This document shows, piece after piece, positions 1 through 15,418 of a DNA stretch of 64,000 bases. This stretch comes from Mumia flava. GTDB taxonomy: Bacteria; Actinomycetota; Actinomycetes; Propionibacteriales; Nocardioidaceae. The translations under genes and the position numbers were made by a program. The stretch covers positions 1 to 64,000 of the forward strand of contig NZ_PGEZ01000001.1 of the NCBI RefSeq assembly GCF_002797495.1, in the 5' to 3' direction. Each line of letters begins with the position of its first letter. Positions within the stretch are counted from its first letter, which is position 1. The notes beneath the pieces are model-generated. The model made no database searches. It saw only the letters and a list, made by a program, of their open reading frames with translations, and was not told where the DNA came from.

Positions 1-204
1 GTTGAGTTCTCAAACATCACACACACAAACCCCAGCCATCCCCACCACACAGGCAGAAACACCAGAACAAAGCGCGCAAACCCCAAACCTACCAGAACTT
101 CGAGCGGCAGCCAACGGGCGCTGCTCGGTGGTCTCAGGTGAGGGAGTCGGACCGGAACCGCGGGCCCGACCTTCCGGCCTTGCCCGCCGCCGTCCTCGGC
201 GACA
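1..204 (-). promoter_or_regulatory. rRNA operon leader with boxA-like antitermination motif
   Basis: On the minus strand the segment ends at the window edge with ATGTTTGAGAACTCAAC (bases 17-1). This matches the conserved TTTGAGAACTCAA motif that precedes 16S rRNA in mycobacteria and other actinobacteria and contains the boxA antitermination element. No credible gene lies here, and the T/G-rich minus strand around 20-100 also looks like an rrn leader. The inference is that a 16S gene begins shortly to the left of base 1, outside the window. Transcription would run away from tyrS. Confidence 0.75.
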
Positions 205-210
205 GGTGAA

Positions 211-239
211 ACATTACGCGCGGGTCAACGCACGGTCAA
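211..239 (-). promoter_or_regulatory. strong sigma-70-type promoter, probably of the rRNA operon
   Basis: Minus-strand TTGACC (239-234), a 17-bp spacer and TAATGT (216-211) form a near-consensus housekeeping promoter pointing off the left edge. Transcription would begin near base 204, giving a leader of more than 200 nt before the predicted 16S gene. A second TTGACC lies inside the spacer. The promoter sits between the tyrS stop and the boxA-like motif, so it cannot serve any gene inside the window. Confidence 0.75.
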
Positions 240-311
240 ATCCGGGGGCTGTGGCCTGGCTCACAATCGCGTTTCTGCAGGTCAGAGCCACTTTGCCCGT
301 CCACGGCGCGG

Positions 312-1574
312 TCACCCGCGCGTGTCGAGCTCGACTCCGGCGACCGACCGCTTGCCGCGACGCAGGACGACCAGCCCGCCGGCGAGGAGACGCTCGTCGA
401 CGGAGCCCTCCGGGTCTGTGGCCCGGACGTTGTTCACGTAGGCCCCGCCCTCGGTCACGGCACGCCGCGCGGCCGATCGGCTGTCGACCAGGCCGGCGGC
501 CACCAGCGCGTCCACGACCGTGCTCCCCGGGGCGACCGCGACCAGTCCCGCCTCCGCCAACGCAGCACGCAGCGTCGACTCCGGCAGGTCCTCCAGCTCG
601 GCACGGCCGAAGAGAGCGGCCGACGCCTGCTCTGCCGCCCGGACCTCCGCCTCCCCGTGGACGAGCGTGGTCACCTCCGCGGCGAGACGACGCTGGGCGA
701 TCCGCAGCTGCGGCTTCTCTGCGGACTCCCGCTCGATCTGGGCGATCTCCTCCAGGTCGAGGAAGGTGAACTGGCGCAGGTACTCCCCCACCTTCGCGTC
801 CTCCGCGTGGATCCACGTCTGGTAGAACGCGTACGGCGAGAGCATCTCCGGGTCCAGCCAGAGGGCTCCCCCGGTCGACTTGCCGAACTTGGTCCCGTCG
901 GCCTTGGTGATCAGCGGCGTCGCGAGGGCGTGCACCCGGTCGCCGTCCGCACGGCGGATCAGCTCCACACCGGCCGTGATGTTGCCCCACTGGTCCGAGC
1001 CGCCCGTCTGCAGGGCGCAGCCGTAGCGTCGGTGCAGCTCGAGGTAGTCCATCGACTGGAGCAGGACGTAGCTGAACTCCGTGTAGCTGATGCCGGACTC
1101 GAGCCGACTGGCCACGACATGGCGGTCGAGCATGCGGTTCACCGGGAAGTGCTTGCCGACGTCGCGCAGGAAGTCGATCACGTTGACGTCACGCGTCCAG
1201 TCCAGGTTGTTCACCACCCGGGCGGCGTTGTCGCCCTCGAACGAGACGTACTGCTCGACCTGGCCGCGGATCCGCTCCACCCAGTCGGAGACGGTCTCGC
1301 GGCTGTTCAGGGTGCGCTCGCCCACGTCACGTGGATCTCCGATCAGACCGGTCGAGCCGCCGACGAGGATCAGCGGCCGGTGCCCGGCGAGCTGGAGCCG
1401 ACGCGCGGTCAGGATCTGGAGCAGGTTGCCCATGTGCAGGCTCGGGGCGGTCGGGTCGAACCCGACGTAGTACGTGACCGGCCCTGCCGCGAGGTCGGCC
1501 TCCAGCGCCTCGCGGTCGGTCGAGTGCGCGATCAGGCCGCGCGCGTCGAGGTCGTCCAGCACGTTCGTGGTCAC
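312..1574 (-). CDS. tyrS: tyrosyl-tRNA synthetase
   Basis: Charges tRNA-Tyr with tyrosine in the cytoplasm. This is a class I synthetase of 420 aa, the usual bacterial length. The HIGH-equivalent motif is HMGN at about residues 47-50, and the KMSKS-equivalent is KFGKS near residue 230. The C-terminal 70 residues form an S4-type RNA-binding domain ([18 protein letters not shown]). The GTG start at 1574 is chosen because GAAGGAG precedes it by about 7 nt and the protein then begins where the family does; the open frame runs further upstream without homology. It is the last gene before the rRNA promoter and is separated from the upstream transporter genes by a strong hairpin, so it probably has its own promoter. 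Confidence 0.97.
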   Translation of the reverse strand: MTTNVLDDLDARGLIAHSTDREALEADLAAGPVTYYVGFDPTAPSLHMGNLLQILTARRLQLAGHRPLILVGGSTGLIGDPRDVGERTLNSRETVSDWVERIRGQVEQYVSFEGDNAARVVNNLDWTRDVNVIDFLRDVGKHFPVNRMLDRHVVASRLESGISYTEFSYVLLQSMDYLELHRRYGCALQTGGSDQWGNITAGVELIRRADGDRVHALATPLITKADGTKFGKSTGGALWLDPEMLSPYAFYQTWIHAEDAKVGEYLRQFTFLDLEEIAQIERESAEKPQLRIAQRRLAAEVTTLVHGEAEVRAAEQASAALFGRAELEDLPESTLRAALAEAGLVAVAPGSTVVDALVAAGLVDSRSAARRAVTEGGAYVNNVRATDPEGSVDERLLAGGLVVLRRGKRSVAGVELDTRG

Positions 1575-1681
1575 GTTCGTCTCCTTCGTCCGGCCACCGT
1601 GGCCGGACCGTCGTCCGGGCGTCGGGACCGCGCCGTACGACACGGTCCCAGGCCGATTCTCGCCTAGGCGCCCGAACGCAC

Positions 1682-1723
1682 GCACGCGGCACCGCCGGGC
1701 AGGTGCCCTGCGGTGCCGCGTGC
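1682..1723 (-). terminator. GC-rich hairpin terminator after the sugar transporter operon
   Basis: A perfect 13-bp inverted repeat (GCACGCGGCACCG and its complement) surrounds an inner GGGC-AGGT-GCCC stem. It lies 17 bp beyond the permease stop codon. There is no T-tract, as is common for actinobacterial terminators. It separates the transporter transcript from tyrS. Confidence 0.7.
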
Positions 1724-1739
1724 TCGGGCGCGTCGGGGG

Positions 1740-2975
1740 CTACGCCCGCCCGCTGCTGCGCCGGGCGCGACGCGACAGCGAGTCGATGGTGACGGCCAGC
1801 AGGAGGACGAGGCCGGTCACCATGTACCGGACCTCGGCCTGCACGCCGATCAGGTTCAGGCCGCTGGTGATCGACTGGAGGACCAGCATCCCGAACAGCG
1901 CCGCGTAGGCGGAGCCGCGACCGCCGAACAGGCTCGTGCCGCCGATCACCGCGGCAGCGATCGCCATCAGGTTGGTGTCGGTGCCGCCGCTCGACTGCGC
2001 GACCGACTGGAGCCGGCCCGCGGCCAGCACGCCACCCAGAGCCGCGAACGTCGAGCACAGCGCGAACACGGTCAGGTAGACCCGGTTGACCGGGATCCCG
2101 GCTCGTCTCGCCGCCTCCTCGTTGCCGCCGACCGCGAACACGTAACGACCACCCTTGGTCCGGCGGAGCACCACGTCGACCAGCACGATCAGACCGATCC
2201 AGAGCAGCGGCAGGTAGCCGACGCCGCGGTCGATGTTGAGGTAGTACGCACCCCCGAGCATCGCCGCGACCATGAGGCCCGCCCGGACCGCGACGCTCCG
2301 CGCCGTGGGCACGGAGAGGTTCGCCGCCCGCCTGCGCGCCATCGCCCGCAGCCGGATCCCGAAGTACGCCAGGCCGATCAGGACGGCGAGGACGTACGAC
2401 GCCAGCGGCGAGAGGTACCAGAAGTTCGCGAAGTCCACGAGCTTGCTGTTCACCGGCAGGTTGACCGTGCCTCGCGGCCCGAGCACCCAGAGCTGGACCC
2501 CGAGGAACGCGAGCAGTCCCGCGAGGGAGATCACGAAGCTCGGCACCCCGAACCGGGTGTAGATCAGGCCGTACAAGGTCCCGATCGCCAGACCCGAGCA
2601 CAGCCCGGCCGCGATGGCGAGCAGCAGCGGCCAGTCCTGGTAGACCAGCAGCGTCGCCAGCACCGCTCCCCCGACGCCGCTGACCGAACCGACCGACAGG
2701 TCGATCTCGCCGAGCAGCAGCACGAGCACGATCCCCAGCGAGATCATGCCGATCGTCGCGGAGTCGAGGCTGATCTCGACCAGGTTGCGCGACGACAGGA
2801 ATCGCGGGTTCAGCAGGTAGAAGACGACCCAGATGATCAGCAGCCCGGTGATGACCGGGACCATCCCGAGGTCGCCCGAGCGCATCCGCCGGACGAACCC
2901 GCGGACCAGCGCCTGCGGCGAGTTGTCCTGCACCAGCCGCTCGTCGCTGCGGTCGTACGCGGTCGTGGTGCTCAT
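1740..2975 (-). CDS. xylose-type sugar ABC transporter permease (XylH-like)
   Basis: Membrane channel of a carbohydrate-uptake-2 family ABC importer. The 411 aa are nearly all hydrophobic, with roughly ten or more membrane segments. The family signature LLLGEIDLSVGSVSG lies near residue 85, and a C-terminal block has GGTSLFGGRGSAY. The length fits XylH (about 390 aa) rather than the shorter RbsC. The start at 2975 overlaps the ATPase stop codon as ATGA, so translation is coupled. A basic loop after residue 180 separates the two halves. The substrate is inferred from the xylose-type binding protein in the same operon; ribose or another pentose cannot be excluded. Confidence 0.85.
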   Translation of the reverse strand: MSTTTAYDRSDERLVQDNSPQALVRGFVRRMRSGDLGMVPVITGLLIIWVVFYLLNPRFLSSRNLVEISLDSATIGMISLGIVLVLLLGEIDLSVGSVSGVGGAVLATLLVYQDWPLLLAIAAGLCSGLAIGTLYGLIYTRFGVPSFVISLAGLLAFLGVQLWVLGPRGTVNLPVNSKLVDFANFWYLSPLASYVLAVLIGLAYFGIRLRAMARRRAANLSVPTARSVAVRAGLMVAAMLGGAYYLNIDRGVGYLPLLWIGLIVLVDVVLRRTKGGRYVFAVGGNEEAARRAGIPVNRVYLTVFALCSTFAALGGVLAAGRLQSVAQSSGGTDTNLMAIAAAVIGGTSLFGGRGSAYAALFGMLVLQSITSGLNLIGVQAEVRYMVTGLVLLLAVTIDSLSRRARRSSGRA

Positions 2976-3853
2976 GCGCCGTCCTCCTCGGTCGGGCGGG
3001 ACCCTTCGGTCGGGCGGACGTCGTCGCTGGAAGGGACGTCGTCGCCCGGAGGAGCCCCGTCGTTCGCGGACGCGTCGTCGCCGAGCGTCCGCGCTGCGCG
3101 CTCGGCGACCACGTTGTCGGAGGCCCCGGTGATCGCGGCGACCAGTTCCTGCGTGGTCACGTTCTCGATCGAGAACTCCGCAGCGTTGCGCCCCAGCCGG
3201 AGCACGTAGATCCGGTCGGCGACCGCCTGGACGTCCGCCATGTTGTGGCTGATCAGCACCACACCGTGGCCGCGCTCGCGCAGCCGCTCCACCAGGTTCA
3301 GGACCTCGGCCGTCTGCGCGACACCGAGCGCGGCCGTCGGCTCGTCGAGCATCACGACCTTGGGGTCGCCGACGAGGCTGCGGGCGATCGCGACGGTCTG
3401 GCGCTGGCCACCGGACAGCGAGGCCACCGGCTCGCGGACCGACGGGATCTTGGCGGACAGCTGGCGCAGCAGCTCCCACGACCGCCGCTCCATCTCGACC
3501 TCGTCGAGCACGCCGCTGCCGGTCTGCTCGTGGCCGAGGAAGAGGTTCGCGACCACGTCGAGGTTGTCGCAGAGAGCGAGGTCCTGGAAGACCGTCGCGA
3601 TCCCGAGCGTCTGGGCGGACCGCGGACCGTCCACGCTGACCACGCGGCCGTCGAAGACGATCTGGCCGCCGTCGGGTTGGTAGACCCCGGACATGATCTT
3701 GACCAGGGTGGACTTGCCAGCGCCGTTGTCACCGACGAGTGCGACGACCTCACCGGGCCGTACCTCGAGATGAACGTCGCTGAGCGCTTGCACGGCGCCG
3801 AAGCGTTTCTCGACACCGCGCAGCGACAGGATCGGCTCGCTGCCGTTGCTCAT
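2972..3853 (-). CDS. sugar ABC transporter ATP-binding protein, single nucleotide-binding domain
   Basis: Powers the sugar importer. Walker A is GDNGAGKST at residues 41-49, the signature is LSGGQRQ, Walker B is VVMLDEPT and the switch histidine lies in VVLISHN. At 293 aa it contains one nucleotide-binding domain, whereas XylG or RbsA of E. coli are about 500 aa with two, so it must act as a homodimer. The last 45 residues are a low-complexity tail rich in Asp, Pro, Ser and Thr. The ATG at 3853 is preceded by GAAGG at a suitable distance. It lies between the binding protein and the permease genes. Confidence 0.88.
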   Translation of the reverse strand: MSNGSEPILSLRGVEKRFGAVQALSDVHLEVRPGEVVALVGDNGAGKSTLVKIMSGVYQPDGGQIVFDGRVVSVDGPRSAQTLGIATVFQDLALCDNLDVVANLFLGHEQTGSGVLDEVEMERRSWELLRQLSAKIPSVREPVASLSGGQRQTVAIARSLVGDPKVVMLDEPTAALGVAQTAEVLNLVERLRERGHGVVLISHNMADVQAVADRIYVLRLGRNAAEFSIENVTTQELVAAITGASDNVVAERAARTLGDDASANDGAPPGDDVPSSDDVRPTEGSRPTEEDGA

Positions 3854-3929
3854 GTTCACACCTTCGCGGAAGGGACGTGCGTGTGCGGGCGAGGCTCGCC
3901 GCCCCGCCCGCACACGCCGGACCGATCGA

Positions 3930-4997
3930 TCAGCTGATCCCTGCGGCCGCGCACGCGTCGGCGTACTCGGCGGTGCAGATCTCGTCGACCGAGTAGAACC
4001 CGTCGGCGACGACCGTGTCAGCGATGTTGTCGGTCGTCACCACGATCGGATCGAAGATGAACGAGTCGACACCCTGGAAGTCCGTGGTCTCGCCCACGTC
4101 CTCGCCGTTGACGATCGCGACCGCGACCTCGGCGGCCTTCTCGGCCTCGACCTTGATCGGCTTGTAGATCGTCATGTACTGCTGCCCCGCAGCGATCCGC
4201 TGGATCGCCGCGAGCTCGGCGTCCTGCCCGGTCACGGGCGGCATCTGCTGGACGCCGGCCGCACGCAGCGCCGCGATCACGCCACCGGCCTGGCCGTCGT
4301 TCGCGGCGTAGACGCCGGCGAGCGAGGACGGGTCGATGTTGTTGAGCTGGCTGCTGGTGAACTTCTGGGCGTTGTCCGGGCTCCAGTCCGGGTTGTCGTA
4401 CTCCGCGACGATGTTCAGGCCGCTGCCGTCGATCGACGAGTGCGCGCCCTCCTTGAACTGTGCGGCGTTCGGGTCCGTCGGCGAGCCGTTGAGCATGAGG
4501 ATGTCGCCCTTGCCGCCGGTCGCCTCGACCAGTGCCTCACCCTGCATCTCGCCGACACGCTGGTTGTCGAACGACATGTAGTAGTCCGCGCCCTCCATGA
4601 ACCGGTCGTACGCGATCACGGGCACGTCGGCGCTCTGGGCCGACTTCACCGCACCGGCGGCCGCGTCGCCGTCGACCGGGTCGAAGACCAGCACGTCGGC
4701 GCCGTCGGTGATCGCCGACTGCGCCTGCTGCTGCTGCTTCTGCGGGTCCTGGTCCGCGTTCAGGTAGTTGACCTCGCAGTCGTCGCACAGCTCCGCCACC
4801 TTCGCCTCGAAGAGCGGCTTGTCGTGCGCCTCGTACCGGGTCGTCTTGGTCTCCGGCAGCAGCAGCGCGATCGTCTTGGTGTCGCCTCCGTCGCCGGAGC
4901 CGTCGCTGCTGTCGTCGTTCGCGCCGCATGCACCCAGTGCCCCCGCGAAGATCACGGTGACGGCCGCCCCTGCGGCGGTGCGCGCCATTCTGTTCAC
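3930..4997 (-). CDS. xylose-type sugar-binding lipoprotein (XylF-like)
   Basis: Periplasmic-binding-protein-family receptor of the importer, anchored outside the membrane as a lipoprotein: the signal peptide ends with a lipobox (GALGAC) near residue 24, followed by a Ser/Asp/Gly linker. The body resembles E. coli XylF: VIAYDRFMEGADYYMSFDN, GSPTDPNAAQF and GQDAELAAIQRIAAG with MTIYKPI. These are close counterparts of XylF segments that line the sugar site, so D-xylose is the best guess. GTG at 4997 is preferred because GGGGAGGA lies about 5 nt upstream; an ATG three codons later would be about 14 nt away. It is the first gene of the operon, with a divergent ROK regulator upstream. Confidence 0.87.
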   Translation of the reverse strand: MNRMARTAAGAAVTVIFAGALGACGANDDSSDGSGDGGDTKTIALLLPETKTTRYEAHDKPLFEAKVAELCDDCEVNYLNADQDPQKQQQQAQSAITDGADVLVFDPVDGDAAAGAVKSAQSADVPVIAYDRFMEGADYYMSFDNQRVGEMQGEALVEATGGKGDILMLNGSPTDPNAAQFKEGAHSSIDGSGLNIVAEYDNPDWSPDNAQKFTSSQLNNIDPSSLAGVYAANDGQAGGVIAALRAAGVQQMPPVTGQDAELAAIQRIAAGQQYMTIYKPIKVEAEKAAEVAVAIVNGEDVGETTDFQGVDSFIFDPIVVTTDNIADTVVADGFYSVDEICTAEYADACAAAGIS

Positions 4998-5070
4998 GCT
5001 GTCCTCCCCTGTCTTATGTGAGCCGGGTCACCGGCCCTGCTCAGAAAGTGTCGAGAGGATCAGGGCAAAA

Positions 5071-5159
5071 CGTCAAGTCGTGAACGTATCTGTGACCATT
5101 CCGAGACCTCCAGTGAAAGAATGATCACCTCTTGACGATTCTCGGGAACTGACTACGGT
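5071..5159. promoter_or_regulatory. divergent promoter region between sugar transporter and ROK regulator
   Basis: CTTGACG occurs twice in opposite orientation, at 5131-5137 on the plus strand and 5077-5071 on the minus strand. On the plus strand TTGACG (5132-5137), 16 bp and TACGGT (5154-5159) place the transcript start at about the ATG at 5167. The minus-strand copy is a plausible -35 for the transporter operon, but its -10 is unclear. The ROK protein probably binds in this region; no operator was identified with confidence. Confidence 0.5.
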
Positions 5160-5166
5160 GTTGCCC

Positions 5167-6306
5167 ATGCCGGCCCCGGGAACGACCTCAGCGCTGCGCG
5201 CCGCCAACCTCGAGCGCGTGGTCGAGACGCTGCGCGCCGGCCGCGCGATGACCCAGGCGGAGATCGCCCGGCGCACCGACCTGGCCCCGGCCACCGTGTC
5301 CAACATCGTCCGCGGCCTCGCCGCCGACGGGCTGGTCGAGACGTCCGGCAGCGGCGGGCGCGGCGGGCTGGCGGTGCGGATCGCACCCGGCGCGGGCTAC
5401 GTCGTCGGCGTCGACTTCGGCCACTCCCACCTCAGCGTCGCGCTCGGTGACCTCGCCGGGCGCACCGTCGGCGTCGTCGACGAGCCGATCGACAACGACC
5501 ACGACCACCGGTACGGGCTCGAGCGTGCCCGACGCCTGCTCAGCGGGCTCCTCGGAGACGCCGGAGCCGATCCCGCTGCCGTCCGCGCCGCCGGCCTCGG
5601 CCTCCCCGCCCCGATCGACCGTGACGGACGGGTGGTCGCCGCGTCGATCCTGCCCGGCTGGGTCGGGGTGAGCGCATCCAAGGTCGCCGCGAGCGCGTTC
5701 GGCGTCCCCGTGCTCGTCGACAACGACGCCAACCTCGGCGCCCTCGCCGAGCACCGCAGGTCCGACCCGGCGGTGGGGTCGCTCGCCTACCTCAAGGCCG
5801 GGTCGGGCGTCGGCTGCGGGCTCATCCTCAACGACGACATCTACCACGGCGGGCTGGGCACGGCGGGCGAGCTGGGTCACGTCACACTCGATGAGTCCGG
5901 CCCCCTGTGCCGCTGCGGCAGCCGCGGCTGCCTCGAGGCGTACGCCGGGGGCAGCGGCATCGTCGCCCAGCTGGAGGCCCGCGTGCCGGAGCTGTCCGTG
6001 TCCGGGATCACGGACCTGGTGGCCGACGGCGACACCGGCGCCGCGCGGCTGGTGGAGGATGCCGGACGGGCGCTCGGCCAGGGATGCGCGATCCTCGTCA
6101 ACCTCCTCAGCCCGGAGTCCATCGTCATCGGCGGTGACCTCGCATGCCCCGCTCTCCTCGACGGCGTCCGTGACGGCCTGCGGCGCCACGCCGTCGGGAC
6201 CCTCGGCAGCGACGTGAGCCTGTCCCTGTCGACCCTCGGCGACCGGGCCTCGGTGACCGGCGCCCTCATGCTCGCCCTGCGCTCCGTGCCGTTGTCGGCG
6301 GCCTGA
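5167..6306 (+). CDS. ROK-family transcriptional regulator (XylR/NagC type)
   Basis: Probable sugar-responsive repressor of the divergent xylose-type importer. Residues 15-60 form a winged helix-turn-helix (MTQAEIARRTDLAPATVSN). The rest is a ROK sugar-kinase-like fold starting with VVGVDFGHSHL, containing GLGLPAPID and the zinc-site block CRCGSRGCLEAYAGG. Length is 379 aa, typical for ROK regulators. ATG at 5167 coincides with the predicted transcript start and there is no Shine-Dalgarno sequence, so a leaderless mRNA is likely; GTG at 5158 is the alternative. The gene ends 1 bp from the stop of the convergent glycosylase gene. Confidence 0.9.
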   Translation: MPAPGTTSALRAANLERVVETLRAGRAMTQAEIARRTDLAPATVSNIVRGLAADGLVETSGSGGRGGLAVRIAPGAGYVVGVDFGHSHLSVALGDLAGRTVGVVDEPIDNDHDHRYGLERARRLLSGLLGDAGADPAAVRAAGLGLPAPIDRDGRVVAASILPGWVGVSASKVAASAFGVPVLVDNDANLGALAEHRRSDPAVGSLAYLKAGSGVGCGLILNDDIYHGGLGTAGELGHVTLDESGPLCRCGSRGCLEAYAGGSGIVAQLEARVPELSVSGITDLVADGDTGAARLVEDAGRALGQGCAILVNLLSPESIVIGGDLACPALLDGVRDGLRRHAVGTLGSDVSLSLSTLGDRASVTGALMLALRSVPLSAA

Positions 6307-6307
6307 G

Positions 6308-6874
6308 TCAGCGAGCCGGAGCGCGCGGGCTGCGGCGGTAGGCGGAGACGGTCGACTCCCCTGGCAGCCAGAGCCGCCACGGCCGGTCGGCGGCCTTCGA
6401 GACCCCGACGCGGGGACCCGTGCGCGCGCTCGCCGGCGGGTGCGACCGCCTCAGCGCGACCGGGCCGCCACGCAGGCTCGTGCCGCTGTCGGCGACGGTG
6501 AGGGCGAGCGCCTGACCGAGGCACGCCGGTCCCCGAGCGAGCGCCACGTCCGGCACCGGGCCCCGGCGCTGCCGCGCGATCGCGTGACCGTCGATCACCT
6601 CGCCGGCGCGCAGCAGGACGGCCGCAGCGTCGCCCTCGGGTCCGACCACGACGTTCGCGCAGTGATGCATCCCGTAGCTGAGGTACACGTACAGCACGTC
6701 CGGCGGGCCGAACATCACGGCGCTGCGGGGCGTCGGCCCACGCCCGGCGTGCGAGGCGGGGTCGCCCGCGCCGCCGTACGCCTCGACCTCGGTGACCCGG
6801 ACCGTCACGCCGGCGTGGGTGACCCGGGCGCCCAGCAGCGCCCGGGCCTCGGCCATGAGGTCGTGATCGTCCAC
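6308..6874 (-). CDS. DNA-3-methyladenine glycosylase (AAG/MPG family)
   Basis: Removes alkylated purines from DNA in base excision repair. The 188 aa protein shows the family blocks TEVEAYGGAGDPASHAGRG, MFGPPDVLYVYLSYGMHHCANVV with the tyrosine-rich base-flipping region, and LARGPACLGQAL. It is slightly short of the usual 190-210 aa. It follows argH by 24 bp on the same strand and is probably the last gene of the arginine transcript. The start is uncertain: GTG at 6874 has GAGG directly against it, and ATG at 6856 has no clear ribosome binding site. Confidence 0.9.
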   Translation of the reverse strand: MDDHDLMAEARALLGARVTHAGVTVRVTEVEAYGGAGDPASHAGRGPTPRSAVMFGPPDVLYVYLSYGMHHCANVVVGPEGDAAAVLLRAGEVIDGHAIARQRRGPVPDVALARGPACLGQALALTVADSGTSLRGGPVALRRSHPPASARTGPRVGVSKAADRPWRLWLPGESTVSAYRRSPRAPAR

Positions 6875-6898
6875 CCTCGCAGTGTGCCCGCCGTCCGG

Positions 6899-12212
<5,314 letters not shown>

Positions 12213-12216
<4 letters not shown>

Positions 12217-13162
12217 GACGTCTTCCTCAGTGCGGTCCGGATCTTCGTCTCGGCCTCGGGGAGCACCTGGGTGCCGACACCCTCGTCGGTGAAGATCTCC
12301 AGCAGGACGGCGTGCGACTCGCGCCCGTCGACCACGGTGGCGCGCGGCACCCCGGCACGGATCGCCTTCACGCACGCGGTCATCTTCGGGACCATGCCCG
12401 ACGCCAAGGTCGGGAGCAGGGTCTCCAACGAGTCGACGCTGATCTGACCGATCACGTCGTCGCTGTCCGGCCAGTCGCGGTAGAGCCCCTCGACGTCGGT
12501 CAGCACGAGCAGCTTCGCGGCGCCGAGCGCGCCGGCGAGCGCGGCGGCGGCGGTGTCGGCGTTCACGTTGTGCACGACGCCGTCGTCGTCGGGCGCGACC
12601 GAGGAGACGACGGGGATGCGCCCTGCCTCGATCAGGTCGAGCACCGCCTCCGGGCGGACCTCGCTGACCTCGCCGACGAGACCGAGGTCGACCTCGTCAC
12701 CGTCGACGATCGCCGTCGTACGGGTCGCGGTCAACAGGCCGGCGTCCTCGCCGGACAGGCCGACGGCCAGCGGTCCGTGCTGGTTGAGCAGCCCGACCAG
12801 CTCGCGGCCGACCTGACCGACGAGCACCATCCGTACGACGTCCATCGCGTCCGGTGTCGTGACCCGCAGGCCGCCGCGGAACTCCGAGTCGATCTGGAGG
12901 CGGTCGAGCATCGAGGAGATCTGCGGCCCTCCGCCGTGCACCACGACGGGCTTGAAGCCGGCGTAGCGCAGGAACATGATGTCCTCGGCGAAGGCCTGCT
13001 TGAGCTCCTCGTCGACCATCGCGTTGCCGCCGTACTTCACGACGATGATCTCGCCGTGGTACTGCATCAGCCAGGGCAGCGCCTCGGCGAGGATGCCGGC
13101 CTTCTCGGTCTTGCGCTTCCAGTGCGCGGGGATGTCGTTCATGCTCTCGTCCGTCGAGTCGG

Positions 13163-13166
<4 letters not shown>
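12213..13166 (-). CDS. argB: acetylglutamate kinase
   Basis: Phosphorylates N-acetylglutamate and is the usual arginine feedback target in organisms with the cyclic pathway. Amino acid kinase fold: VVKYGGNAM near residue 43, [14 protein letters not shown] near 75, and [17 protein letters not shown] near 195. The 317 aa include an N-terminal helix before the kinase fold ([19 protein letters not shown]), the segment associated with the hexameric, arginine-inhibited form. ATG at 13166 overlaps the argJ stop. Confidence 0.97.
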
Positions 13167-15390
<2,224 letters not shown>

Positions 15391-15418
15391 TCACACCGTC
15401 AGCACCTCAGGCGGGATC

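Noticed and set aside
2-769. Long open frame on the plus strand at the left edge
   Set aside because: It crosses the rRNA promoter region and runs antisense through tyrS; its product is Arg/Pro-rich low complexity, typical of high-GC shadow frames.
657-1667. Long plus-strand frame antisense to tyrS, and similar frames opposite pheT, carB and alaS
   Set aside because: Each mirrors a well-supported gene on the other strand with family motifs; the antisense products are rich in Arg, Asp and His repeats without domains.
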